Assembly (NCBI RefSeq): GCF_013364355.1
Contig: NZ_CP054931.1
Span: 1,674,001-1,738,000, forward strand
From: Stenotrophomonas sp. NA06056
GTDB taxonomy: Bacteria > Pseudomonadota > Gammaproteobacteria > Xanthomonadales > Xanthomonadaceae
Direction: 5' to 3'
DNA: 64,000 nucleotides
Position 1 is the first letter of the stretch; the number at the start of each line of letters is the position of its first letter. Below are positions 36,162-44,025 of the stretch, one piece after another. A model generated the notes under the pieces. The model was not told the DNA's origin. It ran no database searches and saw only the letters and a program-made list of their open reading frames with translations. The position numbers were made by a program, and so were the translations under genes.

Positions 36162-36954
36162 CGCTGACCACCCACATCAGGTCGGCATCATCGCCCGCCA
36201 CCGCTTCGCCGGCTGATGCCAGCGCGATCACCAACGATGGCGCAGATGCTGGCAGATAGCCGGGCACGCCGGTGCCACGCAGCACATGCCAGCGGCCGGC
36301 GACCAGCAGGGCAGGGGGCGTCGACTGCATCAACACCTGTGCCATCCGCGTGTCGCGTGCGTGCTGAACCGCAAGCATGCCGTCGAGCATGGGCGCGGCG
36401 CCGGCGTGCTGGGCCAGTACCACCGCTGACAACCGCTGCCGTGCGCCGTCGACCGGGAACACGACGGCGGGCGATGACGCCAGCAGTGCGTTGACTTCAG
36501 GGCGCGACAGGTTGCCGCCGTGCAGGCGGATGCTGCTATCGGCGGCGATCCGCACCAATCCGCCATAGCGTGTCCATGGCCAGCGGGGATCCCAGTCCAG
36601 CAGTTCGGCCAGGCGCTGCGGTTCGACCTGACGGCCCTTGTCCAGCCAGCGCTGCACGCGCTGCAGTCGCGGCTGGCGGTCGCTGGCGATCATCTCCAGC
36701 ACCAGCGCACCCTGCGGACGCTGCTGCTGCAGTGCCTGCAGCAGCCAGCGTTCGGCTGCATGGTCGGCATCGACATCGTGACGTTCGCCGAGCAGCACGC
36801 GCTCGGCGGCGGCAACCCGCTGCGCGAAGTCAGCCTGATCCAGTTCTGTGCCACTGGCCAGATCGATCACTTTGCCGGGCATCGGCTGCGCGCTGGCTGC
36901 TGCCGCCAGCGCGATCAACCCCAGCGCCAGCCAGCGTCGGTCAGAACGCCACAT
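36154..36954 (-). CDS. ChaN-like haem-binding lipoprotein family protein
   Basis: 266 aa. Signal peptide (MWRSDRRWLALGLIALAAAASAQ), then the ChaN domain: VLLGERHDVDADHAAERWLLQALQQQRPQGALVLEMI (the GE-H-D pair), WDWTRYGGL-type central region and C-terminal PALLVAGRWHVLRGTGVPGYL. Campylobacter ChaN binds haem cofacially and works with the ChaR haem receptor. The start ATG 36952-36954 overlaps the end of the receptor gene by 14 bp, so translation is coupled. No lipobox seen, so here probably soluble periplasmic. Haem binding is inferred. Confidence 0.82.
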   Translation of the reverse strand: MWRSDRRWLALGLIALAAAASAQPMPGKVIDLASGTELDQADFAQRVAAAERVLLGERHDVDADHAAERWLLQALQQQRPQGALVLEMIASDRQPRLQRVQRWLDKGRQVEPQRLAELLDWDPRWPWTRYGGLVRIAADSSIRLHGGNLSRPEVNALLASSPAVVFPVDGARQRLSAVVLAQHAGAAPMLDGMLAVQHARDTRMAQVLMQSTPPALLVAGRWHVLRGTGVPGYLPASAPSLVIALASAGEAVAGDDADLMWVVSDE

Positions 36955-39415
36955 TGACGCCCACCGAAACGGTCCGGCCACGGCCGTTGCCGCGATCCAG
37001 CACCGGGCTGAAGATGCTGTCGATGGAGGCGTTGTTGTCATAGGCCTTGTTCTGCAGGTTTTCGATGTTCAGCCACAGCGTGGTGTTGGCCTGTGGCTTG
37101 AAGCTGGCGTAGAAATCCAGCAGCACGCCGGTGCCGCCGGTCTTGCGGGTCTGGAAGAAGTCGTAGCCCTCTTCGGTGGGGCCGGAGTACTCGGCGCGCA
37201 CCCCTGCCTGCAGGCGTTGCTGCCACCAGCGGCCGCCGACATCCAGCGTCCAGTAACGGTCGGGCAGGGCGGTGATGTCTTCCAGGTTGACGAATTCGAT
37301 GGCTGGCGCGCTGGTATGCGAGCGGGTCCAGCTGAGGGTGGCGTGGTAGTGCTCGCTGGCGTAGTGCGCTTCCAGTTCCAGGCCGCGCATGCGCACCACG
37401 CCGGGATGGTTCATCCAGCGCGTGGTGGTGCTGAAGTCGTCCACCTCCAGGCTGTCGGTCCACGCGTTGAGCTGCGGGTCGCTGTCGATCGGCACCACGA
37501 ACGGTTCGACTTCCGGCGGATGCACGATCAGCAGGTACTGCGGCTTGATGTAGTCGCGGATGCGGTTGTCGAAGCGGGTCAGGCGCAGCTGCGCCAGGTC
37601 GCCGTCGACCAGCAGCGAGCTGGCGCTGAGGTTGGCGCCGAACTGCAGGTTGCGCGAACGTTCGCGGCGCAGGAAGGGGTTGGCGCCGACGCCGTCGGCA
37701 TCGCTCATGCCTTCCAGCGGGATCTTCTCGAAGAACATTTCCTGCACGCGCGGCGGCCGCGAGGTGCGCGAGACTTCGGCAAACAGCTGCAGCCAGTCGG
37801 TGGCCTGCACCGACAGCGAGAGGCTGGGGCTGAGCGCATGCTGGGTGCGATCGACGTCGATGCCACCGCCGCCGATCTCCAGGCATTGCCCAGGCACATC
37901 CGAACAGGTGGGGACGTGGCCGCGGATGTTGTAGCGGTCCTGGCGCAGGCCCGCCGACAGCGCGTAGATGTCGTACTGCAGCTGCAGCGTGGTGAACACA
38001 CTGTCGAGTTGGCTGCGCCCTTGTGGGTTGGCACCACGCAGGGTCGGGGTATCGGCAACGAAGATGTCCGACTGGTGCTTGATGCCGGTGTTCCAGCGAG
38101 CCTGTACGGCGCCGATGTCGAAACGGCTTGTGTTGTCCACGGTCCAGCTGCTCAGGCTGCTGTGGGTACGCCGGCCGATGTAGCTGGAATCTTCCACGGG
38201 CGGATAGAACAGGCGGGTCTTGTTGGCGGCGAAGCTGGCGCGCAGGTCGATCCACGGCGAGTAGGGCGTGTAGTGGTAGCTGGCCCGCTGGTTGCGAGCG
38301 GAAATCTGCCACGGGTAGTTGTGGTAGAAGTCGTTTTCATAGTGCATGTGGCTCAGGTCCAGGCGGTGCTGGTCGCTGGGTTGCAGGCGCGCTTTCAACA
38401 GCCAGCTGCTGGGCTGCTGGCTGCCTGGGTCGGCGGTGTTCTTCTGGCCGTGGGAAGTGGCGTATTCACTGCTGCGGCTGCTGCTGGCGGCGGCCAACAG
38501 GCCGAACTGACGATCGCCACCGTCTTCGCTGTGACGCCAGGCACCGGCGAAGGTACGTCCGCTGCCATAGCCGTTGTTGCCATGCCGATAGCCTGCGCGC
38601 AGGCCCCACTCGCGGCCGTCGGAGACCAGGTCTTCGATGTCCAGGGTGCGGAAGTTGGCGCTGCCGGCCAGCGTGCCGGCACCATCACCACCGCTGACCG
38701 CGCCGCGCTGTACGTCGACGCCTGCCAGCAGGAACGGGTCCACGTAGGCGAACGGACCGCCCGAGCCATGGCCGGCGTTGTTGCGGAAGGTCTGGGTGAC
38801 GCCGTCGATCATGGTGTTGACCCGGCCTGCGCCGGCCATGCCGCGGATGTTGACCTGCAGGCCGGGCTGGCTGCGCGAGTGGAAGCTGTGCGTGCCGGGC
38901 ATCGAGCGCAGCAGGCTGTTGCCATCCTGCCGTTCGGCCATGGCAACGCGCTCGCTGCCGACCGTCGGTGCGAAGCCGTCCTGCGTGGCCGGAACGTACT
39001 GGCTCGCCCCGGCACCCGGTGCAATGGCATGGGCGCTGCGCCCCTGCACGCGCAGCGGGCCGGTCTGGCGGCTGCCATCGTCGGTGCTGGCCGGGGCCGG
39101 TTCGAGAGTGGCACGGCGCGCATCGATGAAGCGCGCGCGCAGGCCACTGCCGGCCAGCAGCCGTGCCAATGCCTGGGCGTCGTCGAAGTCACCCTGCAGG
39201 GCGGGCGCGCTCTGGCTGGCAGGAAGGGCACGGCCGATCACCAGGTCGACACCGCTGAGGCGGCTGTAAGCGTCGAGTGCGGTGACCAGCGGCTGGGCAG
39301 GAATATCGTAGTGGCGGGTTGCGCTGGTCTGTGCCGGCGCGGTGGCAGCAAGCACGGGGGCGATACCGGCGCAGGCAAGAGACAGCGCGAGGACAAGGGG
39401 GCGGTGGGACAGCAT
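36941..39415 (-). CDS. TonB-dependent receptor with STN signalling domain, likely haem
   Basis: 824 aa. Signal peptide (MLSHRPLVLALSLACAGIAPVLA), STN domain ~38-105 (IPAQPLVTALDAYSRLSGVDLVIG) used for surface signalling to FecR, plug domain (NIRGMAGAGRVNTMIDGVTQTF ~190-210; AGVDVQRGAVSGGDGAGTLAG), then a 22-strand barrel ending VSVGVNVAF with terminal Phe. The stretches SRTSRPPRVQEMF and ANPFLRRERSRNLQFG resemble the FRAP and NPNL motifs of haem receptors. ATG 39415 with a GGAG about 9 nt before it. Context (fecIR upstream, ChaN and tonB downstream) supports a haem or haem-like ligand; ferric siderophores cannot be excluded. Confidence 0.88.
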   Translation of the reverse strand: MLSHRPLVLALSLACAGIAPVLAATAPAQTSATRHYDIPAQPLVTALDAYSRLSGVDLVIGRALPASQSAPALQGDFDDAQALARLLAGSGLRARFIDARRATLEPAPASTDDGSRQTGPLRVQGRSAHAIAPGAGASQYVPATQDGFAPTVGSERVAMAERQDGNSLLRSMPGTHSFHSRSQPGLQVNIRGMAGAGRVNTMIDGVTQTFRNNAGHGSGGPFAYVDPFLLAGVDVQRGAVSGGDGAGTLAGSANFRTLDIEDLVSDGREWGLRAGYRHGNNGYGSGRTFAGAWRHSEDGGDRQFGLLAAASSSRSSEYATSHGQKNTADPGSQQPSSWLLKARLQPSDQHRLDLSHMHYENDFYHNYPWQISARNQRASYHYTPYSPWIDLRASFAANKTRLFYPPVEDSSYIGRRTHSSLSSWTVDNTSRFDIGAVQARWNTGIKHQSDIFVADTPTLRGANPQGRSQLDSVFTTLQLQYDIYALSAGLRQDRYNIRGHVPTCSDVPGQCLEIGGGGIDVDRTQHALSPSLSLSVQATDWLQLFAEVSRTSRPPRVQEMFFEKIPLEGMSDADGVGANPFLRRERSRNLQFGANLSASSLLVDGDLAQLRLTRFDNRIRDYIKPQYLLIVHPPEVEPFVVPIDSDPQLNAWTDSLEVDDFSTTTRWMNHPGVVRMRGLELEAHYASEHYHATLSWTRSHTSAPAIEFVNLEDITALPDRYWTLDVGGRWWQQRLQAGVRAEYSGPTEEGYDFFQTRKTGGTGVLLDFYASFKPQANTTLWLNIENLQNKAYDNNASIDSIFSPVLDRGNGRGRTVSVGVNVAF

Positions 39416-39494
39416 CGGGGGCTCCAGGGAGTGACGCAGTGCGTCGTCACCCTGGGAAGACGCAGCAGTGGCCCGGATGTCAGGGTCGATGCGT

Positions 39495-40418
39495 TCAGCG
39501 CGCATCGGACGATGCCTTCGCCGGCAGCCACACCTGCAGGTTGGGCCCGATACGGACAACGCGCACGTGCAGCGCGACGGCCAGCTGGTCGCGGCTGCGC
39601 GCTGCCGCATCGGCGTCGGCCAGCACCGTGACCGGTTGCTGCCGCAGTGCGTCGCCGGCGATCCAGGTGCGGCCGCCGTGCCAGCGATCCAGATCCTGCA
39701 CGACGTCAGCCAGTGGCGCGGAGATCCAGGCCAGCCGGCGTTCGCGCCATGCCAGCTGCGCTGGGGTTGCTGCAAGTGCGGGCGCGGGCGCAGTGCCATC
39801 GAAGCGCAGCTGCTGGCCGGCGGCCGCTTCGCGGCTGCCCGTGCCACTGTCCACGCGCACCTGGTGTTCGGTGACGGTCACTACGCTCGCATCACCACTG
39901 ACCGCGATGTCGAAGGCAGTACCCAGCGCCGTGACCGTACCGTGCGGCGTATGTACCTGGAACGGACGGTCACGATCAGGTGCGACCTGGAACCAGGCTT
40001 GGCCGTGCCGCAGCTGCAACGCACGCCGGTTGGCATCGATACGCACGCCCAGTTCGCTGTCGGGCGAGAGCTGCAGGCGTGAACCGTCTTCCAGGCGCAC
40101 CTCTTCGATCTCGCCGGATGCCGTGCGCAGTGTCTGTTCCGGCAGGGGGGCGCTGTGCCGGGTATAGATGCCGAGTGCGCACAGCAGCAGCACGGCGATG
40201 CCGGCTTCGCGCAGGCGCCGGCGTTGTCGACGCTGTTGCTGCCGTTGCACGCTCGGCAGCGCTGCGCCGGCCTGCCACAGCTGCAACAGATGCTGGTACT
40301 GGGCCGCGTGGCGCGGATCGGCCTCATACCACTGGGTGAAGGCGACTTCGTCACGCTGTTCGTCGTGTGCATGCAGCCACCAGCGTGCAGCTTCGCGGGC
40401 GATCGGATCCTGGCTCAT
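39495..40418 (-). CDS. fecR: FecR-type anti-sigma/transmembrane signal protein
   Basis: 307 aa. N-terminal DUF4880 segment (AREAARWWLHAHDEQRDEVAFTQWYEADPRHAAQYQHL), a membrane helix at about 72-88 (AGIAVLLLCALGIYT), the FecR domain (EEVRLEDGSRLQLSPDSELGVR, FQVHTPHGTVTALGTAFDI) and a C-terminal DUF4974-like secretin region (ADVVQDLDRWHGGRTWIAGDA). Relays occupancy of the receptor's STN domain to the sigma factor. Starts at 40418 with a 4-bp ATGA overlap with the sigma gene. A 79-bp gap to the receptor gene. Confidence 0.9.
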   Translation of the reverse strand: MSQDPIAREAARWWLHAHDEQRDEVAFTQWYEADPRHAAQYQHLLQLWQAGAALPSVQRQQQRRQRRRLREAGIAVLLLCALGIYTRHSAPLPEQTLRTASGEIEEVRLEDGSRLQLSPDSELGVRIDANRRALQLRHGQAWFQVAPDRDRPFQVHTPHGTVTALGTAFDIAVSGDASVVTVTEHQVRVDSGTGSREAAAGQQLRFDGTAPAPALAATPAQLAWRERRLAWISAPLADVVQDLDRWHGGRTWIAGDALRQQPVTVLADADAAARSRDQLAVALHVRVVRIGPNLQVWLPAKASSDAR

Positions 40419-40924
40419 GCGGTCGGCACCTGCTGCAGGGCCACCAGCGCGCGCAGCAGATGGCCATGTGCGGTCTGCCGGCTGATGCCGAGCTGGCGGC
40501 CAATGTCGGCCAGGCTGCACTGCTCGATGCGCGCCAGCAGGAACACCTCGCGCGAGCGCGGCGGCAGGGCGGCGATGATCGCATCGAGGTGACGCAGTTG
40601 TTCGGCATCGAGCAGGCATTGCTCGGGCAACGGGGCGGGATCGGCGATGGCCTGCAGCTGCGCGTCATCCAGGGCCTCTTCGCGACGCCGTTGGATCAGG
40701 CGATAGTGGTCGGCAATCAGGTTGTGGGCGACGCGATACAGATAGGCGCGGCCATTGCTGAGCAGGCCGCTGGCGGCAACTTTGACGACACGCAGCCAGG
40801 TTTCCTGGACGACATCATCGGCGTCACTGCGTTGCGGGAGTTTGCGACGGACGTGGGCGTGCAGCGGCCGGTAGTGGGCGGCGCACAGCTGCGCGACATC
40901 CGTCGATTCGACAGGCGTGGGCAC
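40415..40924 (-). CDS. fecI: ECF sigma factor, FecI-like
   Basis: 169 aa. Region 2 (CAAHYRPLHAHVRRKLPQRSDADDVVQETWLRV, with YLYRVAHNLIADHYR) and region 4 (LPPRSREVFLLARIEQCSLADIGRQLGISRQTAHGHLLRAL) are plain. FecI-type sigma factors switch on the receptor operon after the signal from the receptor via FecR. Start chosen is GTG 40922-40924; an alternative start cannot be ruled out. A Fur-like box lies 65-83 bp upstream, as expected for iron control. Confidence 0.92.
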   Translation of the reverse strand: MPTPVESTDVAQLCAAHYRPLHAHVRRKLPQRSDADDVVQETWLRVVKVAASGLLSNGRAYLYRVAHNLIADHYRLIQRRREEALDDAQLQAIADPAPLPEQCLLDAEQLRHLDAIIAALPPRSREVFLLARIEQCSLADIGRQLGISRQTAHGHLLRALVALQQVPTA

Positions 40925-40988
40925 GGGGCGGACGAAGGCTGGGGAAGGGAACAGCCCGCGGCGGCAAGGGCAGCGGCGTCACCTTACA

Positions 40989-41007
40989 GCAAAAGAGAAT
41001 CATTTGC
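40989..41007 (-). promoter_or_regulatory. Fur-box-like site upstream of fecI
   Basis: On the minus strand GCAAATGATTCTCTTTTGC matches 13 of 19 positions of GATAATGATWATCATTATC. It sits in the 161-bp gap before fecI. Fits iron repression of the uptake operon. Confidence 0.6.
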
Positions 41008-41085
41008 ATCTAGGGGCGATGATTGCTTGGCGCGCATGCCTTGCTGTACTAGCCCGCGGACGTGCGAGGGTGCGTGCAGAGCGCG

Positions 41086-41625
41086 TCAGGTCGAGCGCGC
41101 GGCATGTGCCATCTGCAGCAGCAAGCGGTGCGCAGGGAACAAACGCAAGCTGGGGTAGCGGGAGCGATGGTAGGCATCCCAGTAGCTGGTGGCGCGTTGT
41201 CGGCAGAGGTCGACGAAGGCGCGGTTCTCGCCGATGAGCGCCGCATAGCGCTGCAGGCCGGTCTGCTGCACCTGGATCGCCACGGCCGATGCGATCTCAT
41301 CCACGTACTCACCCAGCAACGCGATGTGGAAGGCATGCACCCAGGGCATCGGCGAGGGCCCCAGCGTCTCGATCGCACGTTGCCGTACATGTCCGTCGCA
41401 GTGACGCGAGAGCAGGCAGAGGCAGAGGGCACGTGTATCGCCCTGCAGTTGGGATGCGAGTCGGAACAGGTCAGTGGCGTCAGCGTAGATGCGATAGGGG
41501 AACCGCAGCAGCTCTCCGCCGAGGATGAGGCTGCGTTCACCATTGGCCGACAGGTTGTCGATCCGGCCCAGCCGTTGCTGAAGGTCGGTACAGGTTGCCC
41601 GCAATGCGCGTGGAACATCGATCAC
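41086..41625 (-). CDS. Conserved hypothetical protein (downstream gene of a coupled pair)
   Basis: 179 aa, soluble, no signal peptide. Begins MIDVPRALRATCTDLQQRLG and ends LLLQMAHAARST. Notable are ANGERSLILGGELLRFPYRIYADATDLF and CLLSRHCDGHVRQRAIETLG, of the look of a helical domain, but I recognise no family. It overlaps the gene upstream by 4 bp (ATGA), so the two are translationally coupled. Codon usage is normal for the window. Function unknown. Confidence 0.65.
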   Translation of the reverse strand: MIDVPRALRATCTDLQQRLGRIDNLSANGERSLILGGELLRFPYRIYADATDLFRLASQLQGDTRALCLCLLSRHCDGHVRQRAIETLGPSPMPWVHAFHIALLGEYVDEIASAVAIQVQQTGLQRYAALIGENRAFVDLCRQRATSYWDAYHRSRYPSLRLFPAHRLLLQMAHAARST

Positions 41626-42149
41626 TGCGATGGTTCCGCCAGCGTGCTGCCGCGATAGTCGCAGTGGATCTGCAGGCGCTCCGTGGCGTTGGGGTGCAGA
41701 TCAAAGCCGCACCGCTGCAGCGCATCCCCGGCCGCGGCAACGGCGTCGGCATGGCGGCTGACGCGGTGCTGCTGCCAGCGCAGTGGAGTGAACACGCCCA
41801 GCGGAAGCAGGCGCAGGCGCTGACCATGCAGGACCAGCGAGACATCTACATGACGCCCGTCCAGGTCGTGGCCATTGGCGCCGAAGATGGCGTCGATCTC
41901 ATCATGGCGGTGCCGATAGCAGCAGCGGAACACGGCGATGCCCAGCCGCCGGACCATGCGCCGGAAGCCCCCCAGTGTTCCCTGGCTGCATTCGAAGCCG
42001 CGGGTGATCAGCAGACGCAACGTTGGCGGCAGCAGTGCCTGCGCATCGAGCAGGCGCTGCAGGACCTCGGCCTCGAGGACGACCTGTGACGCGGGCCAGC
42101 GCGGGGCAATGCGCAGGCCGTCGATGGTGCCGCGTGGCAGTTTCAGCAT
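41622..42149 (-). CDS. Hypothetical protein with distant D-Ala-D-Ala dipeptidase (M15) resemblance
   Basis: 175 aa. In DdpX/VanX the order is YRPxx ... SNHSRGxAVDLTL ... GF..EWWHFE. Here I see LRLLITRGFECSQ, then GANGHDLDGRHVDVSLVLHGQ and CGFDLHPNATERLQIHCDYRG, which line up in order but with a one-residue insertion between the His and Asp zinc ligands and no EWWHF. So either a very diverged M15 metallopeptidase or a chance likeness. Three clustered basic/Cys stretches (FRCCYRHRHDE) are also unusual. Coupled to the next gene by ATGA overlap. Confidence 0.55.
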   Translation of the reverse strand: MLKLPRGTIDGLRIAPRWPASQVVLEAEVLQRLLDAQALLPPTLRLLITRGFECSQGTLGGFRRMVRRLGIAVFRCCYRHRHDEIDAIFGANGHDLDGRHVDVSLVLHGQRLRLLPLGVFTPLRWQQHRVSRHADAVAAAGDALQRCGFDLHPNATERLQIHCDYRGSTLAEPSQ

Positions 42150-42181
42150 GCGTGAAGCTTCGCATGGGAGTGGGGAGCCGG

Positions 42182-42246
42182 ATAGTGTCGGCCGCTGGCC
42201 GGCAAACGTGTTCTCGCGCCGGGTGCCGGCCAGCGACCGGCACTAC
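42182..42246. repeat. SMAG palindrome pair
   Basis: Unit 1 (42182-42204) begins ATAGTGTCGGCCGCTGGCCG, so its GTAG head has degenerated to ATAG; unit 2 (42224-42246) ends CGACCGGCACTAC. Inverted pair between two minus-strand operons. Confidence 0.8.
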
Positions 42247-42257
42247 CATGACGATGG

Positions 42258-42482
42258 TCAAAGATCGCGGTACTGGATCTGTGCGGCCAGCACGCGCAGG
42301 CCCTCGGCGGTGCTGGAGAGGATGCGTTCCTCGCCGATGCCCTTCTGCCGCTGCAGGGTGAAGCCTTCGGCAGCGGGCAGGCGTGCGGCGATGGCATCGA
42401 TGCGTTGCAGCGCATTGGGGCCGTCGCAGTCGACATGGCCCCAATGGATGCCGTTGTGCTGGATGGTCAGGCGGTAGTGCAT
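42258..42482 (-). CDS. Small hypothetical protein in the amidotransferase operon
   Basis: 74 aa: starts MHYRLTIQHNGIHWGHVDCD, contains RIDAIAARLPAAEGFTLQRQ, ends IQYRDL. Compact soluble protein, family not recognised. Its first 16 bp overlap the end of the amidotransferase gene (42467-42482), so it is translated by coupling. Good codon usage and overlap argue for a real gene. Confidence 0.6.
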   Translation of the reverse strand: MHYRLTIQHNGIHWGHVDCDGPNALQRIDAIAARLPAAEGFTLQRQKGIGEERILSSTAEGLRVLAAQIQYRDL

Positions 42483-43180
42483 GGGCGGGTCTCCGGCAGG
42501 TCGTGCAGCCACTGATGGAACATCGCGGTCGCCGCGGCGGCCAGAGGCCCGCCATAGCGCCGGGCCTGCGCACGCAGGTCGATGGGGTCGATGCCAGCCT
42601 CGGCCAGTTCCAGCGCGTGGCCGATCAACCAGCGCTCGAACTGACGCGCGTCCAGTTCGGGATGGCATTGCAGGGCGAGGGCGTGGTGGCCGATGGAGAA
42701 TGCCTGGTGGCGGCAGGCGGGCGTGCTGGCAAGGCGCCGCGCGCCCACCGGCAGTTCGAAGGCTTCGCCATGCCAATGCAGCACCGGGATGCCCTGCAAT
42801 GCCTGCAATGGCGAGCGCTGCCCTTCATCGGTGAGCAGCAGCGGTGCGAAACCGATTTCCTTGCCACCGGTGGGGGCGACGCCAGCGTGTAGTGCGCGCG
42901 CGATCAACTGAGCGCCGAGACAGATGCCGAGTGTTGGTCGCTGCTGCTGCAGCCGACGCTGCAGCAACGCGATGCTGTCGGCAAGGAACGGATAGGCCGC
43001 TTCATCATTGACGCTGATCGGGCCCCCCAGCACCACCAGCAGATCGGCATCTTCGGCGGCATCGAGTGCATCCACGCCGGCCTGCAGGACCTGCACCTGC
43101 CATCCCTGCGCGAGCAGCAGCGGATACAGGGTGCCGAGATCTTCAAAGGCGACGTGCTGCAGGGCAACAGCGCGCTTCAT
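42467..43180 (-). CDS. Class I glutamine amidotransferase-like protein
   Basis: 237 aa. Catalytic triad visible: nucleophile Cys87 in LGICLGAQLIA, His173 and Glu175 in LQCHPELD, plus LLVVLGGPISVNDE at the oxyanion strand. This is the stand-alone GATase/GMP synthase-like family (YfeJ-type), which removes the amide of glutamine or an analogous substrate such as gamma-glutamyl compounds. Overlaps the upstream YggS gene by 4 bp. Substrate unknown. Confidence 0.87.
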   Translation of the reverse strand: MKRAVALQHVAFEDLGTLYPLLLAQGWQVQVLQAGVDALDAAEDADLLVVLGGPISVNDEAAYPFLADSIALLQRRLQQQRPTLGICLGAQLIARALHAGVAPTGGKEIGFAPLLLTDEGQRSPLQALQGIPVLHWHGEAFELPVGARRLASTPACRHQAFSIGHHALALQCHPELDARQFERWLIGHALELAEAGIDPIDLRAQARRYGGPLAAAATAMFHQWLHDLPETRPCTTA

Positions 43181-43950
43181 GCCGGTGCTCCCGGGGTGGG
43201 CCAGTAGAAACTGTCGGGCGTGGAGCGCGCACCGAAGATCGCCTGGCCGACGCGGACGACAGTGGCGCCCTCCTCGATGGCGACTTCAAAGTCGCCGGAC
43301 ATGCCCATCGACAGCTGCGACAGATCGAGGCCAGCCGGTGCCGTCTGCTGCAGCTGATCGCGCAGCTCGCGCAGGCGCACGAAGCAGGCGCGCACGCGTT
43401 CCACCTCCGGAGTGAAGATGGCCAGGGTCATCAGGCCGCGCACGCGCAGGCGGTCGAAGGCCGGCAGGTGCTGCACGAAGTCGGCCACTGCGGCCGGCTC
43501 CAGGCCGTATTTGCTGGGCTCGGCCGAGGTGTTGACCTGTACGAACACGTCCAGCGTACGGCTCTCCAGCAGCAGCCGTTGCTGCAGTGCCTCGGCCACG
43601 CGCAGGCTGTCCAGCGCCTGGAACTCACTGGCGAAGCGTGCGACGTAGCGGGCCTTGTTGGTCTGCAGGTGGCCAATGACCGACCAATGCACACCCAGGT
43701 CTGCCATTGACTCGGCCTTGCGCTGCGCCTCCTGTACCTTGTTCTCGCCCAGTTCGTGGCAACCGGCGGCGACCGCCATGCGGATGCGCGCTTCATCGAC
43801 GGTCTTGCTGACCGGCAGCAGGCGCACGCTGGCCGGATCACGACCGGCGCGGGTACAGGCGCTGGCGATGCGTTGTCGCACGATGGCGAGGTTGGCGGCG
43901 ATCTGTTCGACGGACTGGGCGACGGGCCAGTCGGCGGGGGCGAGGGACAT
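43177..43950 (-). CDS. YggS-family pyridoxal phosphate homeostasis protein
   Basis: 257 aa. PLP-binding Lys49 in RLLPVSKTVDEA; family signatures GENKVQEAQRKAE, HWSVIGHLQTNKARYV, FVQVNTSAEPSKYGL, RGLMTL, LSMGMSGDFEVAIEEGATVVRVGQAIFG. Binds PLP and buffers vitamin B6 without known catalysis. ATG 43948-43950, preceded by a GGAGGTG RBS. Head of an operon with the amidotransferase and the 74-aa gene. Divergent from a MocR regulator that itself uses PLP. Confidence 0.93.
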   Translation of the reverse strand: MSLAPADWPVAQSVEQIAANLAIVRQRIASACTRAGRDPASVRLLPVSKTVDEARIRMAVAAGCHELGENKVQEAQRKAESMADLGVHWSVIGHLQTNKARYVARFASEFQALDSLRVAEALQQRLLLESRTLDVFVQVNTSAEPSKYGLEPAAVADFVQHLPAFDRLRVRGLMTLAIFTPEVERVRACFVRLRELRDQLQQTAPAGLDLSQLSMGMSGDFEVAIEEGATVVRVGQAIFGARSTPDSFYWPTPGAPA

Positions 43951-43989
43951 GGGGCACCTCCGGTGCGGGGTGGCCAGGGTGGGATACAC

Positions 43990-44024
43990 TGGCACAGGAC
44001 AAGAGATAGTTTGGCATAGGACAA
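43990..44024. promoter_or_regulatory. Direct-repeat operator between YggS and MocR genes
   Basis: Two near-identical 13-mers in the same orientation, TGGCACAGGACAA (43990-44002) and TGGCATAGGACAA (44012-44024), 22 bp apart, two helical turns. The second ends one base before the MocR start. Spaced direct repeats are how GabR/PdxR-type MocR regulators bind. Confidence 0.65.
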
Positions 44025-44025
44025 A

